A stretch of DNA of 34,581 bases from Acidimicrobiia bacterium (GCA_035948415.1 DASZJD010000056.1:1-34581), one strand, 5' to 3'. Shown: positions 7,232 through 14,657, numbered from the stretch's first letter. Translations and numbers: made by a program. The notes: generated from the sequence alone by a model not told the origin.

Positions 7232-7726
7232 CTAGTTGATGCCGAACGTGTCGATGTGCGACATGATGCGGTCAGCGTCGCGGCCGAGCCGTCGTAGTTG
7301 CTCTGGCGACAGCACGTCGATGACCAGCGATCGCACATGTGCCAGGTGTCCGGGCGCAGCCTCGGCGAGTGCTCGAAGGCCCTTCTCGGTCAGGATGGCA
7401 TTCGTGAATCGTCCGTCGGTGGGGTCAGGCTCACGACGCACGAAGCCGCGCTTCTCCAGGCGCTCGACCAGGTGCGATAAGCGCGACAGCGACGCGTTCG
7501 TGACTTCGGCCAGCGAGCTCATCCGCATTGTCCGCTCCGGACTCTCGGAGAGCATGGCTAGAACCTGGTACTCGACCATCCTCAACTTCGAGTCGCGCTG
7601 TAGCTGCTGATCGATCGACCAGGGGAGCCAGGTCATCAACCGGACGACGGAGAGCCACGAGGCGAGCTCCGTGGCGGTGAGCCACTTCACGGGCGGTTCC
7701 TGAACCCCTGGGCCCCCATCAGTCAT
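7232..7726 (-). CDS. MarR-family transcriptional regulator
   Basis: A 164-residue winged-helix protein. The core RMSSLAEVTNASLSRLSHLV is the recognition helix-turn-helix, ERLEKRGFVRREPDPTDGR is the wing with the family signature Asp-Arg, and the flanking helices (WLPWSIDQQLQRDSKLRMVEYQVL; SPEQLRRLGRDADRIMSHI) form the dimer interface. It lies back to back with the SDR gene at 7894 and probably represses it and itself. Its start has a -10 box six bases upstream and no ribosome site, so it looks leaderless. Confidence 0.92.
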   Translation of the reverse strand: MTDGGPGVQEPPVKWLTATELASWLSVVRLMTWLPWSIDQQLQRDSKLRMVEYQVLAMLSESPERTMRMSSLAEVTNASLSRLSHLVERLEKRGFVRREPDPTDGRFTNAILTEKGLRALAEAAPGHLAHVRSLVIDVLSPEQLRRLGRDADRIMSHIDTFGIN

Positions 7727-7760
7727 GCGATCAGGCTAACCAGTTGACTGGCCGCCTCAA
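7727..7760 (-). promoter_or_regulatory. Promoter of marR gene (leaderless)
   Basis: On the minus strand a -35-like TTGAGG (7755-7760), a 16-base spacer and TAGCCT (7733-7738) are followed by 6 bases and the ATG at 7726. No ribosome site is seen. Confidence 0.5.
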
Positions 7761-7833
7761 GTGACTTCCAAGCTCGAGAGTCGCGCCGGCTCTGATCCTA
7801 TAGCCATCTTTGAGCAGCCTGGGACGCCAGAAA

Positions 7834-7867
7834 CTTGACGATTCAAGTAAATCGGTGTAGGTTCAAG
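7834..7867 (+). promoter_or_regulatory. SDR promoter with MarR operator candidate
   Basis: TTGACG (7835-7840), a 17-base spacer and TAGGTT (7858-7863) form a near-consensus promoter. The -35 box is part of a palindrome CTTGA-CGAT-TCAAG (7834-7847). A second TTCAAG at 7862-7867 lies 20 bp from the first one, two helical turns on the same face. TTGA/TCAA half-sites are common in MarR operators, and the marR gene is divergent, so repression of the SDR gene is likely. Confidence 0.6.
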
Positions 7868-7893
7868 ACAACCGAGCCAGGAGGATGACGGCG

Positions 7894-8775
7894 ATGAACG
7901 TGGCGCTCACCGGTGCAACAGGGTTCATCGGATCTCACGTGCTGACGGAGTTGCTGGAACACGGCCATGAGGTGACGGCGCTGGTCCGCGACGACGCCCA
8001 GGTGGACCCCGTTCGAACCCGCGGCGCGAAGGCCGCCGTGGTCGATCTCTACGATCGATCGGCGGTCGCGGGCCTGCTCAGCGCAGCCGACGCGGCCATC
8101 CACACCGCTAGCCCCGGTGACACAACCAGCGCCGATCTCGACTCCGCCGTCGTTGATGCGGTGATCGATGCCCTGGGAGGTACCGGCAAGCCCTACTTGC
8201 AGATCAGCGGTGGATGGGTCTACGGGTCCAACTCCTCTATCAGCGAGGACTCTCCCTTCAACGCGCCTCCGCTGGTGGCATGGAAGGAGCCGATCGAACG
8301 CCGGGTGCTCAGCGAACGCGGCATGCGCGGCGTCGTGATCGTCTCGGGCGTCGCCTACGGTGACGGCGGCGGAGGCGTTCCAGGGGTACTGCTCGGCTCG
8401 CCCCGGGACGACGTCGGCAACTTGATCATGATCGGCACGGGACAGCAGCACTGGTCGACCGTCCACGTCGCCGACCTCGCGGACTTCTTCCGGCGCGTCC
8501 TGGAAGACGAGTCGGCTCGTGGCTATTACGTCGTTGGCAATGGTTTGAACACAACCGTTGCCGAGCTGACGGAGGCGGCCGCAGTAGCAGTCGGCGCTCC
8601 AGGAGCGGTCCCTGGTTCCGACGAGGAGGCTCGCGCCCGCTTGGGCGACTACTTCGCCGAGGTCCTCCTGCTCGATCAGGGCATCGACGCGGCCAAGGCT
8701 CGAGCCGAGCTCGAATGGCGTCCGACCCGTCCTGGACTCGCTGAAGAGTTCCGCCACGGGAGCTACCGAAAGTGA
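7894..8775 (+). CDS. NAD(P)-dependent epimerase/dehydratase-type SDR
   Basis: A 293-residue extended/atypical short-chain dehydrogenase. The N-terminus MNVALTGATGFIGSHVL holds the Rossmann motif GATGFIG. HTASPGDTTSADLDS follows, then QISGGWVYGSNS, where the Tyr is in the place of the catalytic Tyr but the usual YxxxK Lys is not obvious (KEP follows later). The start at 7894 is chosen over 7885 because CAGGAGG (7878-7884) is then 9 bases away instead of touching. Substrate unknown; such genes next to MarR regulators often act on quinones, aldehydes or flavonoid-like compounds, which is only a guess here. Confidence 0.85.
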   Translation: MNVALTGATGFIGSHVLTELLEHGHEVTALVRDDAQVDPVRTRGAKAAVVDLYDRSAVAGLLSAADAAIHTASPGDTTSADLDSAVVDAVIDALGGTGKPYLQISGGWVYGSNSSISEDSPFNAPPLVAWKEPIERRVLSERGMRGVVIVSGVAYGDGGGGVPGVLLGSPRDDVGNLIMIGTGQQHWSTVHVADLADFFRRVLEDESARGYYVVGNGLNTTVAELTEAAAVAVGAPGAVPGSDEEARARLGDYFAEVLLLDQGIDAAKARAELEWRPTRPGLAEEFRHGSYRK

Positions 8776-8787
8776 TTGGCCGTTGAC

Positions 8788-8832
8788 GGCCGCACGCCGG
8801 AGCAGGCGTGACTGGCACGCCCAGGTGCGGCC
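8788..8832 (+). terminator. Nested hairpin after SDR gene
   Basis: GGCCGCAC (8788-8795) pairs with GTGCGGCC (8825-8832), and inside it GGCGTG (8805-8810) pairs with CACGCC (8816-8821). It lies 12 bp after the SDR stop. There is no T-run, as is common for actinobacterial terminators. The remaining stretch to 9014 shows no gene. Confidence 0.45.
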
Positions 8833-9014
8833 CCGGGGTTCAGACCGTGCGGCTGGCGATGCGCTTCGGCCTCGAGGACACACGAACCAGTAGACATTCA
8901 GATGTCGGTTCCACTTACCGCGCTCGCTGTAGATGAGGTCGGCAACGGCAGTGAGCGGAGCGAGTCTCCAAAGGCTTCGCCCACCGCAGGTGATGAGCGC
9001 GGACGTGGGCGACC

Positions 9015-9629
9015 TCACCGCGGAACGGTGAACGTTGCGCGTATTGCTTGGACGATGGCGCGGAAGTGACAGCCGACGAGGTGGTCGTTGACGACCCCGA
9101 GCGATTGCATCGCGGCGTAGACGGTGGTCGGCCCGACGAAGCGAAAGCCGTAGTTGCGCAGCTCGGCGGAGAGGGCCGTGGACTCTGGGGTGGAGCCTGC
9201 GAGCCCGCCCATGCTGGTGGGCGGCCGCGACGCGCCCGGTTCGTGCTGCCATAAGAGAGCAGCGAGCGAGATGCCCCGCTCACGGAGCCCGACGGTGGCC
9301 TGAGCGTTCGTGATGGTGGCGCGGATCTTGGCTCGGTTCCGGACGATCTCCGTGTCAGCGAGGAGCCGATCGACGTCGGCGTCGCCGAAGCCGGCGATGA
9401 CGGTCGGGTCGAACGATGCGAAGGCCCTGCGGAAGCCGTCCCGCTTGCGCAGGATCGTCAGCCATGACAGCCCGCTTTGGAACCCCTCCAGGCACAGCTT
9501 CTCGAAAACCCGGTCGTCCTCGCCGACCGGCCGGCCCCATTCCTGGTCGTGGTACGACTGGAGGTCGGGTGTCGACGCACCCCACGGACATCGGGGAAGC
9601 TTGTCTTCTCCGATCACGAGGTCGCTCAT
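9015..9629 (-). CDS. tag: DNA-3-methyladenine glycosylase I
   Basis: A 204-residue base-excision repair enzyme that releases 3-methyladenine from DNA. Zinc-site residues of Tag are all present: Cys in LPRCPWG, His in YHDQEWGRP, and His and Cys in NDHLVGCH near the end. The catalytic-region block is KLCLEGFQSGLSWLTILRKR, followed by FDPTVIAGFGDADVDRLL. Upstream residues in the frame are not family-like, so the ATG at 9629 (MSDLVIGEDKLPRCPWG) is chosen. The length is a little above the usual 185-195. It is the intact alkylation-repair enzyme of the window; an AlkA-like gene at 1059 is broken. Confidence 0.95.
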   Translation of the reverse strand: MSDLVIGEDKLPRCPWGASTPDLQSYHDQEWGRPVGEDDRVFEKLCLEGFQSGLSWLTILRKRDGFRRAFASFDPTVIAGFGDADVDRLLADTEIVRNRAKIRATITNAQATVGLRERGISLAALLWQHEPGASRPPTSMGGLAGSTPESTALSAELRNYGFRFVGPTTVYAAMQSLGVVNDHLVGCHFRAIVQAIRATFTVPR

Positions 9630-9676
9630 AGGGAACAGTCTGGCCTGACGGGACAAGGCCGCTTGCGCTACGGGGA

Positions 9677-9727
9677 GCCTCCCGAGGGTGAGTGGATTGC
9701 TGAGCGGCTCCACTCTCCCTCGGAGGC
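9677..9727. repeat. Long hairpin related to IS481 end
   Basis: Left arm 9677-9696 and right arm 9709-9727 pair over 18 bp with one bulge and one mismatch, around a 12-base loop. Read from the right arm, GCCTCCGAGGGAGAGTGG differs from the IS481-end hairpin at 15828-15845 by only one of 18 bases. It lies between the divergent tag and copper-protein genes, 48 bp from the tag start. The rest of 9630-9890 has no gene. Confidence 0.6.
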
Positions 9728-9890
9728 CTTCTTCATCCGCGGACCTTGCCCTCAACAAGGTCTATGGGCATCGCACCGAGGCGCGTTCGCAAGCAAGCGC
9801 TGCTGGTACGGCCTTCTCCACCCCGCTGGGTACTCGCAGCGAACGCGGGTACCGTCATGCGGCTCCTGTATCGCGTTGCAGGGAGGGCCC

Positions 9891-10292
9891 ATGAGTTACG
9901 CCAGGCAGATGCTGGACGCCTCCCCAGGCACCTTCGACCTCGACGCCGGGGTCCTCGCTGTCGCCATCGAGGCGCTCATCGACTGCGCCCAGGCCTGCAT
10001 CGCTGACGTCGATGCTGACTTGAGCGAGCAGAACGTGACCGAGATGGTCAAGTGCGTCCGGCTGTGCCTGGACTGCGCCGATGTCTGCACCGCCACCGTT
10101 GGAGTGACAAGCCGCCAGGCGGACTATGACGCCAACGTCGCCAGACCGCTGCTTGAGGCCTGCGTGGCCATCTGCAAGAGCTGCGGTGACGAGTGCGAGC
10201 GGCATGTCCAGATGCAGCACTGCCGGGTGTGCGGCGAGGCGTGCCGGCGCTGCGAGCAGGCGTGCCGGCAGCTCCTGGACGCCGTGAAATAG
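9891..10292 (+). CDS. Cys-rich four-helix copper-storage protein (Csp-like)
   Basis: A 133-residue cytosolic protein with 15 Cys, most in CxxxC or CxxC spacing along helices: DCAQAC, KCVRLCLDCADVC, EACVAICKSCGDEC and HCRVCGEACRRCEQAC. This is the design of the four-helix-bundle Csp family (formerly DUF326), in which inward-facing Cys thiols bind many Cu(I) ions. There is no signal peptide, which fits the cytosolic Csp3 type. The start ATG 9891 has GGGAGG at 9881-9886; longer upstream frame is not family-like. Function would be to store and detoxify copper. Confidence 0.9.
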   Translation: MSYARQMLDASPGTFDLDAGVLAVAIEALIDCAQACIADVDADLSEQNVTEMVKCVRLCLDCADVCTATVGVTSRQADYDANVARPLLEACVAICKSCGDECERHVQMQHCRVCGEACRRCEQACRQLLDAVK

Positions 10293-10317
10293 GAAGCCGG
10301 CGAAACTCGCCGCACTA

Positions 10318-10368
10318 CCTCTGCTCGAAGCACCCGGTCCAGAACGTCCGGGTGCACCAGCTCAGAGG
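10318..10368 (+). terminator. Two-step hairpin after copper-storage gene
   Basis: Inner arms GCACCCGG (10330-10337) and CCGGGTGC (10348-10355) are a perfect 8-bp stem with a 10-base loop. Outer CCTCTG (10318-10323) and CAGAGG (10363-10368) add a second stem. It lies 26 bp after the stop codon. Confidence 0.5.
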
Positions 10369-10383
10369 CAGAGCGGTGACGCA

Positions 10384-10596
10384 TTAACCGGACCTCATGC
10401 CCGAAGAGCCGCTGCGCCCCCGGGTCGGGTAGACGACGCGTCCCTGAGCGTCGAGGACCGTGACGATGTCGCTAGAGAGCGCCACGAGCGCGCCAACTCG
10501 GGCCTCGTCACGGCCAAAGCCACCGACGACCTCGTGGTCCAACTGGCGCAGGGTCCGCGTGACCGATCGCAACTGAAGCGTCCTGTGGGCCACCAA
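10384..10596 (-). pseudogene. Fragment of PAS-domain signalling protein
   Basis: A 70-codon frame whose middle reads ARVGALVALSSDIVTVLDAQGRVVY, the opening strand-helix pattern of a PAS sensor domain (usually ...SSDIITVLDADGRVRY...), preceded by a helical linker (RTLRQLDHEVVGGFGRDE). The PAS core breaks off after VYPT and continues in a Gly/Ser/Arg-rich run to the stop; no output domain follows. It looks like a small piece left from a PAS/GGDEF or kinase gene. The gap 10597-10705 has no other gene. Confidence 0.4.
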
Positions 10597-10705
10597 AGGG
10601 GATTGAGTTGGGAGAGGTGTTCCGCCGAGGCCCCTCGGCGCGTTGACCGGGCCGCCGCGCCGCGACGTCCGTTCGATGGCGTGACCCGCCGGCGAGGCCC
10701 CTCCC

Positions 10706-10754
10706 TTGACAGGCAGCCGGTCGGCTGCCTATTGTAAGGCAGCCAAAGGGCTGC
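10706..10754 (+). promoter_or_regulatory. Promoter with twin ArsR-type operators
   Basis: TTGACA (10706-10711) and TATTGT (10730-10735) are spaced 18 bp. The whole spacer is a perfect palindrome, GGCAGCC-GGTC-GGCTGCC (10712-10729). A second copy of the half-sites, GCAGCC-AAAG-GGCTGC (10739-10754), begins right after the -10 box. Both have 4-base centres, and the two centres lie about 26 bp apart. Binding would block RNA polymerase directly. The ArsR-domain protein encoded 10 bp downstream is the obvious ligand-controlled repressor. Confidence 0.75.
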
Positions 10755-10764
10755 ATGTTCGGAG

Positions 10765-11592
10765 ATGGTTCGAGAGATGGATGCCGTGTTCCGCGCGCTC
10801 GCCGATCCGAGTCGCCGTCGCCTGCTCGACAGCTTGAACGCCCATAACGGGCAGACGCTTCGGGAGCTGTGCGCCGGCCTCGACATGGCGCGGCAGTCGG
10901 TGAGCAAGCACCTCGCGGTGCTGGAGTCGGCCGGCGTCGTGGCCACGGTTCGGCGGGGCCGGCAGAAGCTGCACTACCTCAACGCCGCGCCGATCGCGGA
11001 CATCACCGAGCGCTGGATCAATCACTACGACCGATCGCGAGTCGAGGCCCTGGCCGATCTGAAGCGAGCACTGGAGGACACGCCCATGCAGAAGCCCGAG
11101 TTCGTTTACACCAGCTACATCCGCACCACGCCCGAGCGGCTGTGGCAGGCGCTCACCGAGCCGGCGTTCACCGAGCGCTACTGGGGCATGGCGTTCGAGA
11201 CCGACTGGAAGACCGGGTCGACGATGATCCTGCACCAGCGGGGCGTGACGGTCGCCGATCCGGCCCAGGTCGTGCTTGAGGCCGACCCGTACCGGCGCCT
11301 GTCGTACACGTGGCACACGATGACGCCGGAGTGGGCCGAGGCCGTCGGCATCAGCGAGGACGTGCGCGCCCGGATCGCCGTCGAGCCCCGCTCGAAGGTG
11401 ACCTTCGACATCGCCGAGGACGGCGACCTCGTCCGGCTGACCGTCGTGCACGACGGCTTTGAGCCGGGGAGCCGGGTGGCCGAGATGGTCGGTGACGGCT
11501 GGCCGCGTGTCCTGTCGGCGCTGAAGACGCTGCTCGAGACGGGCGACGCACAGCCGCCGTGGCCGGAGGACCGAGCGAGCGCGGCGACGTGA
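10765..11592 (+). CDS. ArsR-type HTH fused to SRPBCC (AHSA1) domain
   Basis: A 275-residue two-domain protein. Residues 5-85 are an ArsR winged helix (DAVFRALADPSRRRLLDSL; MARQSVSKHLAVLESAGVV; RRGRQKLHYLN). Residues 108-265 are an AHSA1/START-like SRPBCC cup (EFVYTSYIRTTPERLWQAL; LTEPAFTERYWGM; GDGWPRVLSALKTLLE). The helix-turn-helix has no metal-binding CxC, so the ligand is probably a hydrophobic molecule in the SRPBCC pocket. It heads an operon with DUF899 and DUF2182 genes and has two palindromes on its own promoter. ATG 10777 is an alternative start, since neither has a well-placed ribosome site. Confidence 0.9.
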   Translation: MVREMDAVFRALADPSRRRLLDSLNAHNGQTLRELCAGLDMARQSVSKHLAVLESAGVVATVRRGRQKLHYLNAAPIADITERWINHYDRSRVEALADLKRALEDTPMQKPEFVYTSYIRTTPERLWQALTEPAFTERYWGMAFETDWKTGSTMILHQRGVTVADPAQVVLEADPYRRLSYTWHTMTPEWAEAVGISEDVRARIAVEPRSKVTFDIAEDGDLVRLTVVHDGFEPGSRVAEMVGDGWPRVLSALKTLLETGDAQPPWPEDRASAAT

Positions 11593-11645
11593 GCGCGGAC
11601 CAGCACTCGCGATGAACCGAAGGAACGACTGAGGGAGGCGTTGGG

Positions 11646-12398
11646 ATGAGGGACCACCGGACTGGGACGCGTGAGGAGTGGCAGGCGGCACGGGACGAGC
11701 TGCTAGCGATGGAGAAGGAGCTGACCCGGCGCAGCGACGCGCTCGCCGAGAAGCGGCGGGCGCTGCCGTGGGTGCCGATCGAGAAGGAGTACACGTTCGC
11801 GACGAAGGACGGACCGAGGTCGCTCGCGCAGCTCTTCGACGGGCGCTCGCAGCTGCTCGTCTATCACTTTATGTTCGGCCCGCCCTACGAAGCGGGTTGT
11901 CCGGTGTGCTCGTCGATCGCCGACAGCGTCGACGGGGTGATCGCGCACCTGAACTCCCGCGACGTGACGATGGTCTTCGCGTCGGCGGCGCCGCTCGAGA
12001 AGCTGCAGGCCTACCAGCGTCGGATGGGCTGGGGGTTCAACTGGGTCTCGACGCACGACAGCGACTTCAACGTCGACTTCGGCCATTCGTACACCGATGA
12101 CCAGGCCCGATCGTTTCTGGAGGCCGGGGTGCCGCCGGTCATCGCCGAGGTCAGCGCGATGTGCGGGACGGACCCCGTCGGCTATCTGACGCAGGCGCCG
12201 GGTTTGACGGCCTTCGCGCTGGGGGACGGTGTCGTCCATCAGACCTACGCGACGACCGCCCGGGGCCTCGAGCCGCTGATGGGCTACTACGGCCTGCTCG
12301 ACCGGGCGCCGTTGGGACGCCACGAGGGTGACCCGCCCGAGATGTGGTTCCGACGCCACGACGAGTACGCCGGCGCTGCTGGCTCGTCGAGCCGATGA
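11646..12398 (+). CDS. DUF899 thioredoxin-fold protein
   Basis: A 250-residue protein of the DUF899 family. It opens with a helix (REEWQAARDELLAMEKELTRRSD), then ALPWVPIEKEYTF and a thioredoxin-like core: LLVYHFMFGPPYEAGCPVCSS, with a CPVC pair at the active-site position, DVTMVFASAAPLEKL, and a W-rich region GWGFNWVSTHDSDFNVDFG. The family is thought to be redox or peroxiredoxin-like; no reaction is established. GGGAGG before ATG 11646 supports the start. Its stop overlaps the next gene's ATG (ATGA), so it is co-translated with the DUF2182 membrane protein. Confidence 0.9.
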   Translation: MRDHRTGTREEWQAARDELLAMEKELTRRSDALAEKRRALPWVPIEKEYTFATKDGPRSLAQLFDGRSQLLVYHFMFGPPYEAGCPVCSSIADSVDGVIAHLNSRDVTMVFASAAPLEKLQAYQRRMGWGFNWVSTHDSDFNVDFGHSYTDDQARSFLEAGVPPVIAEVSAMCGTDPVGYLTQAPGLTAFALGDGVVHQTYATTARGLEPLMGYYGLLDRAPLGRHEGDPPEMWFRRHDEYAGAAGSSSR

Positions 12399-13171
12399 CC
12401 GTCCTCCCCCACGACACGCTCGCTCGCCCGCGGCCGTCGCTGGCGAACATCGCCACGTCGGTGGCGATGGCTGGGCTGGTGGGGGCCGCGTGGTTCTGGA
12501 CGGTCGGCCAAGCCCAGCGGATGTCCATGGTCGCGGGGGTGGCGCAGGTGGGCCGCGCCATGCCCTTCGACATGAGCGGAGCGGCCTTCCTCGGGATGTG
12601 GGCCACGATGATGGTGGCGATGATGCTGCCGAGCGTGGCGCCGCTCGTGCTCGCGTGCTCGTCGTGGCGCCCACCACTCGCCGCCACGAGCTCGCGGGTC
12701 GTCTTCGTCGCGGGCTACCTTGCCATCTGGACGGCGACTGGCGTGCTCGCGCTGGTCGCGCTCCGGGCACTCGGCGGGGTCGGCCACGCCAGCGCGTGGG
12801 TCGACCGGGCGGGCGGCGCGGTGCTCGTCATCGCCGGCGCGTACCAGCTCACGCGCTCGAAGCAGGTCTCACTCCGCGTCTACCAGGAAGCGCTCCACGC
12901 ACCCGCGACCTACGCGGCGGACGGTGGCCCCGTCGCGGCGGCGCGGGCCGGAGTGCATCACGGCCGGTGCTGCCTGGCCGGTTGCGGGGCGTTGATGGCC
13001 GTCCTGCTCGTCGTGGGAGTCATGAACGTCGGTTGGATGGCGGCCATCACTGTGATCTGCTTCGCCGAGAAGAACGGGCGTCATGGCGGCGCCATTGCGC
13101 GCTGGGTCGGGTTCGGTCTCCTTGGCCTCGGACTTGCCGTCCTGGTTCACCCGCCCTTCCTCACGGTGTAG
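12395..13171 (+). CDS. DUF2182 membrane protein, putative metal-binding
   Basis: A 258-residue membrane protein with about six hydrophobic segments. The family blocks are clear: FLGMWATMMVAMMLPSVAPL and, near the end, GVMNVGWMAAITVICFAEKN, preceded by a His/Cys cluster HHGRCCLAGCG. DUF2182 proteins are described as predicted metal-binding integral membrane proteins. The ATG 12395 overlaps the DUF899 stop; longer upstream frame is shadow. It is the last gene of the operon begun at 10765, and a membrane partner for the thioredoxin-fold protein is plausible. Confidence 0.9.
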   Translation: MTVLPHDTLARPRPSLANIATSVAMAGLVGAAWFWTVGQAQRMSMVAGVAQVGRAMPFDMSGAAFLGMWATMMVAMMLPSVAPLVLACSSWRPPLAATSSRVVFVAGYLAIWTATGVLALVALRALGGVGHASAWVDRAGGAVLVIAGAYQLTRSKQVSLRVYQEALHAPATYAADGGPVAAARAGVHHGRCCLAGCGALMAVLLVVGVMNVGWMAAITVICFAEKNGRHGGAIARWVGFGLLGLGLAVLVHPPFLTV

Positions 13172-13177
13172 GGCCAG

Positions 13178-13267
13178 CTAGGACTCGCTGGCCGCGACGT
13201 GGGCGTCGAGCTCGTCGAGCGGGATCGACACGGCGTGCTCGATGTGCCCGGCCGCGTACTCGTGCTC
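13178..13267 (-). pseudogene. Rhodanese-domain fragment
   Basis: Thirty codons read EHEYAAGHIEHAVSIPLDEL and then DAHVAASES before a stop. EYAAGHIxxAVxIPLDEL is the classic early block of single-domain rhodaneses; both the DVR segment before it and the catalytic Cys loop after it are missing. It ends 7 bp from the convergent DUF2182 stop. The adjoining 13268-13570 stretch shows no gene. Confidence 0.6.
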
Positions 13268-13572
13268 TGGTGCCGGGGCGGCTGCCCTGTTGGGCCACGG
13301 TGACCGGGCTTGTCCACCGACTTCGGCCCGGCCCAGGTCCGTGCCAAGTCCGCGGAATGTCGGAACAGCGTTGCGCACCCACGACAAACAACGACAAACG
13401 TATGCACAAGGTCAGCGCGAGACCGAGGCTCTGACCAGGGGCTTCGCGCCCGCCGGAAGCGCCCCTTAGAAGGCGACTTTCGGCGCCGGGATGCTCCTCT
13501 TTGGCGGCTACTCCGTTCAGGCCGGGCATGAGCCTGCCCCGGGCGTTCGGTCGCGTTCCATAGACGATCCGA

Positions 13573-13584
13573 TATAGTGGCCCG
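13573..13584 (+). promoter_or_regulatory. -10 element for leaderless HTH gene
   Basis: TATAGT at 13573-13578 fits TANNNT and lies exactly 6 bases before the GTG at 13585. No ribosome site is present, so the transcript probably starts at the start codon. No convincing -35 box is seen. Confidence 0.55.
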
Positions 13585-13914
13585 GTGAGCGCGGGTGAAT
13601 TGGTCCGCAGCGTCCGCCGGCGGCGAGGCCTCACGCAGGCCGAACTCGCCCGCCGTGCCGGCACGTCGCAACCGGTCGTATCGGCCTACGAGCGGGGCCG
13701 GCGCGACCCGACCCTGGGGACGCTCCAGCGCCTGGTTGAGGCTGGCGGCGAGCGTCTGCGGGTCGGCGCCGAAGTCGTGGCCGACGGGCCGGCGCCCGCC
13801 GGCAGCGTCGACGAGCACGCGCGGCGCCTCGTCGACGTCCTGCTGCTGGCCGAGGCGATCCCGGCCCGGCCGCGGCCGCGTGTGCTGCGGGCGCCGCGAC
13901 TCCTCTCGTCGTGA
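13585..13914 (+). CDS. XRE-family HTH protein, probable antitoxin
   Basis: A 109-residue protein. Residues 4-60 are a Cro/C1 helix-turn-helix (LVRSVRRRRGLTQAELARRAGTSQ; PVVSAYERGRRDPTLGTLQRLVEA). The C-terminal part contains a helix (SVDEHARRLVDVLLLAEAIP) and a basic Pro/Arg tail. Its stop overlaps the GTG of the nucleotidyltransferase gene (GTGA), a coupling usual for toxin-antitoxin pairs with the antitoxin first. It probably represses its own promoter and neutralises the downstream enzyme; this is inferred from the layout. Confidence 0.85.
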   Translation: MSAGELVRSVRRRRGLTQAELARRAGTSQPVVSAYERGRRDPTLGTLQRLVEAGGERLRVGAEVVADGPAPAGSVDEHARRLVDVLLLAEAIPARPRPRVLRAPRLLSS

Positions 13915-14459
13915 CGATGCCGACGTTGCCGGAGCGCGTGGTCGCGCTCGAGGGTGCGCTGTCGGAGATCCCGCACGCCTTCGGGGGCGCGCTAGCCCTG
14001 GCCTACTACGCCGAACCGCGGGCAACGATCGACATCGATCTCAACGTGTTCGTGCCCGCTGACCATTACGCGGATGTGGCCGCGCCGCTCATCGAGCTCG
14101 GGGTCGCCGCCGACGCGCCGGAGGCGCGAGCAGCCGTCGCACTCGACGGCCAGGCGCGCGTCATGTGGGACGGGACGCCCATCGACCTCTTCTTCGCGTA
14201 TGACGCCTTCCACGATGCCGCCGCCGTGGCGCGCCGCACGGTTCCCTTCGCCGACTCGACCATCACGATCCTGGCGCCTGAGCATCTCATCGTGTGCAAG
14301 GCGGTGTTCAACCGGCCGAAGGACTGGGTCGACATCGATGCGATGCTCGACGCCGACGTCGCGCTCGACGCGGCCGAGGTGCTGCGGTGGGTCGGCCGCA
14401 TCGCCGGCGACACCGACCCACGCTACGAACGGATCGTCGCGGTCTTGACGCGGCGTTGA
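13911..14459 (+). CDS. Nucleotidyltransferase, AbiEii/MNT-like putative toxin
   Basis: A 182-residue nucleotidyltransferase-fold protein. FGGALALAYYAEPRATIDIDLN holds the GG motif (Gly25-Gly26) and the metal-binding DxD (Asp41, Asp43). PIDLFFAYDAFHD supplies the third acidic residue, and APEHLIVCKAVFNRPKDWVDI is the family's C-terminal lysine/aspartate block. Enzymes of this group next to HTH partners act as toxins that modify tRNA or proteins with nucleotides. It overlaps the XRE gene by four bases. An ATG at 13917 is an alternative start. Fold is firm, toxin role inferred. Confidence 0.82.
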   Translation: MTMPTLPERVVALEGALSEIPHAFGGALALAYYAEPRATIDIDLNVFVPADHYADVAAPLIELGVAADAPEARAAVALDGQARVMWDGTPIDLFFAYDAFHDAAAVARRTVPFADSTITILAPEHLIVCKAVFNRPKDWVDIDAMLDADVALDAAEVLRWVGRIAGDTDPRYERIVAVLTRR

Positions 14460-14596
14460 CGCCGCAATCGACGACCCACGAAATGATTTTGCACGTCCCG
14501 CAGCAGGCTCGCGAGGGCCGGCGGCACGGCTCTGATCCGCTTCCGGAGCGACGTGAGACATTGTCCAGACGCTCGGCTGTGGGGCAGCTATCCCTG

Positions 14597-14646
14597 ACAC
14601 GGACTGGCCAGAAGGATTCAGATCAAGAGTCCGTGTTCCCAACAGC
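14597..14646 (+). terminator. Perfect 9-bp inverted repeat after toxin gene
   Basis: ACACGGACT (14597-14605) and AGTCCGTGT (14638-14646) pair around a 32-base spacer and are followed by TCCC. It lies 138 bp after the nucleotidyltransferase stop. It could be a weak terminator or a remnant of an element end. Apart from this and the recombinase-like remnant, 14460-14796 has no gene. Confidence 0.3.
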
Positions 14647-14657
14647 ACGGCCAGGGT

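Noticed and set aside
7843-9252. 469-codon minus-strand frame opposite the SDR gene
   Set aside because: Composition and position show a shadow of the SDR gene; nothing recognisable, although a short run near 8890-8950 (ADLIYSERGKWNRHLNVYWF) is unexplained.
14597-14646. tRNA-like look of the minus strand (GGACTCTTGATCTGAATCC)
   Set aside because: There is no acceptor stem, D-arm or GGTTCGAATCC T-arm around it; the similarity to an anticodon arm comes from the simple inverted repeat.
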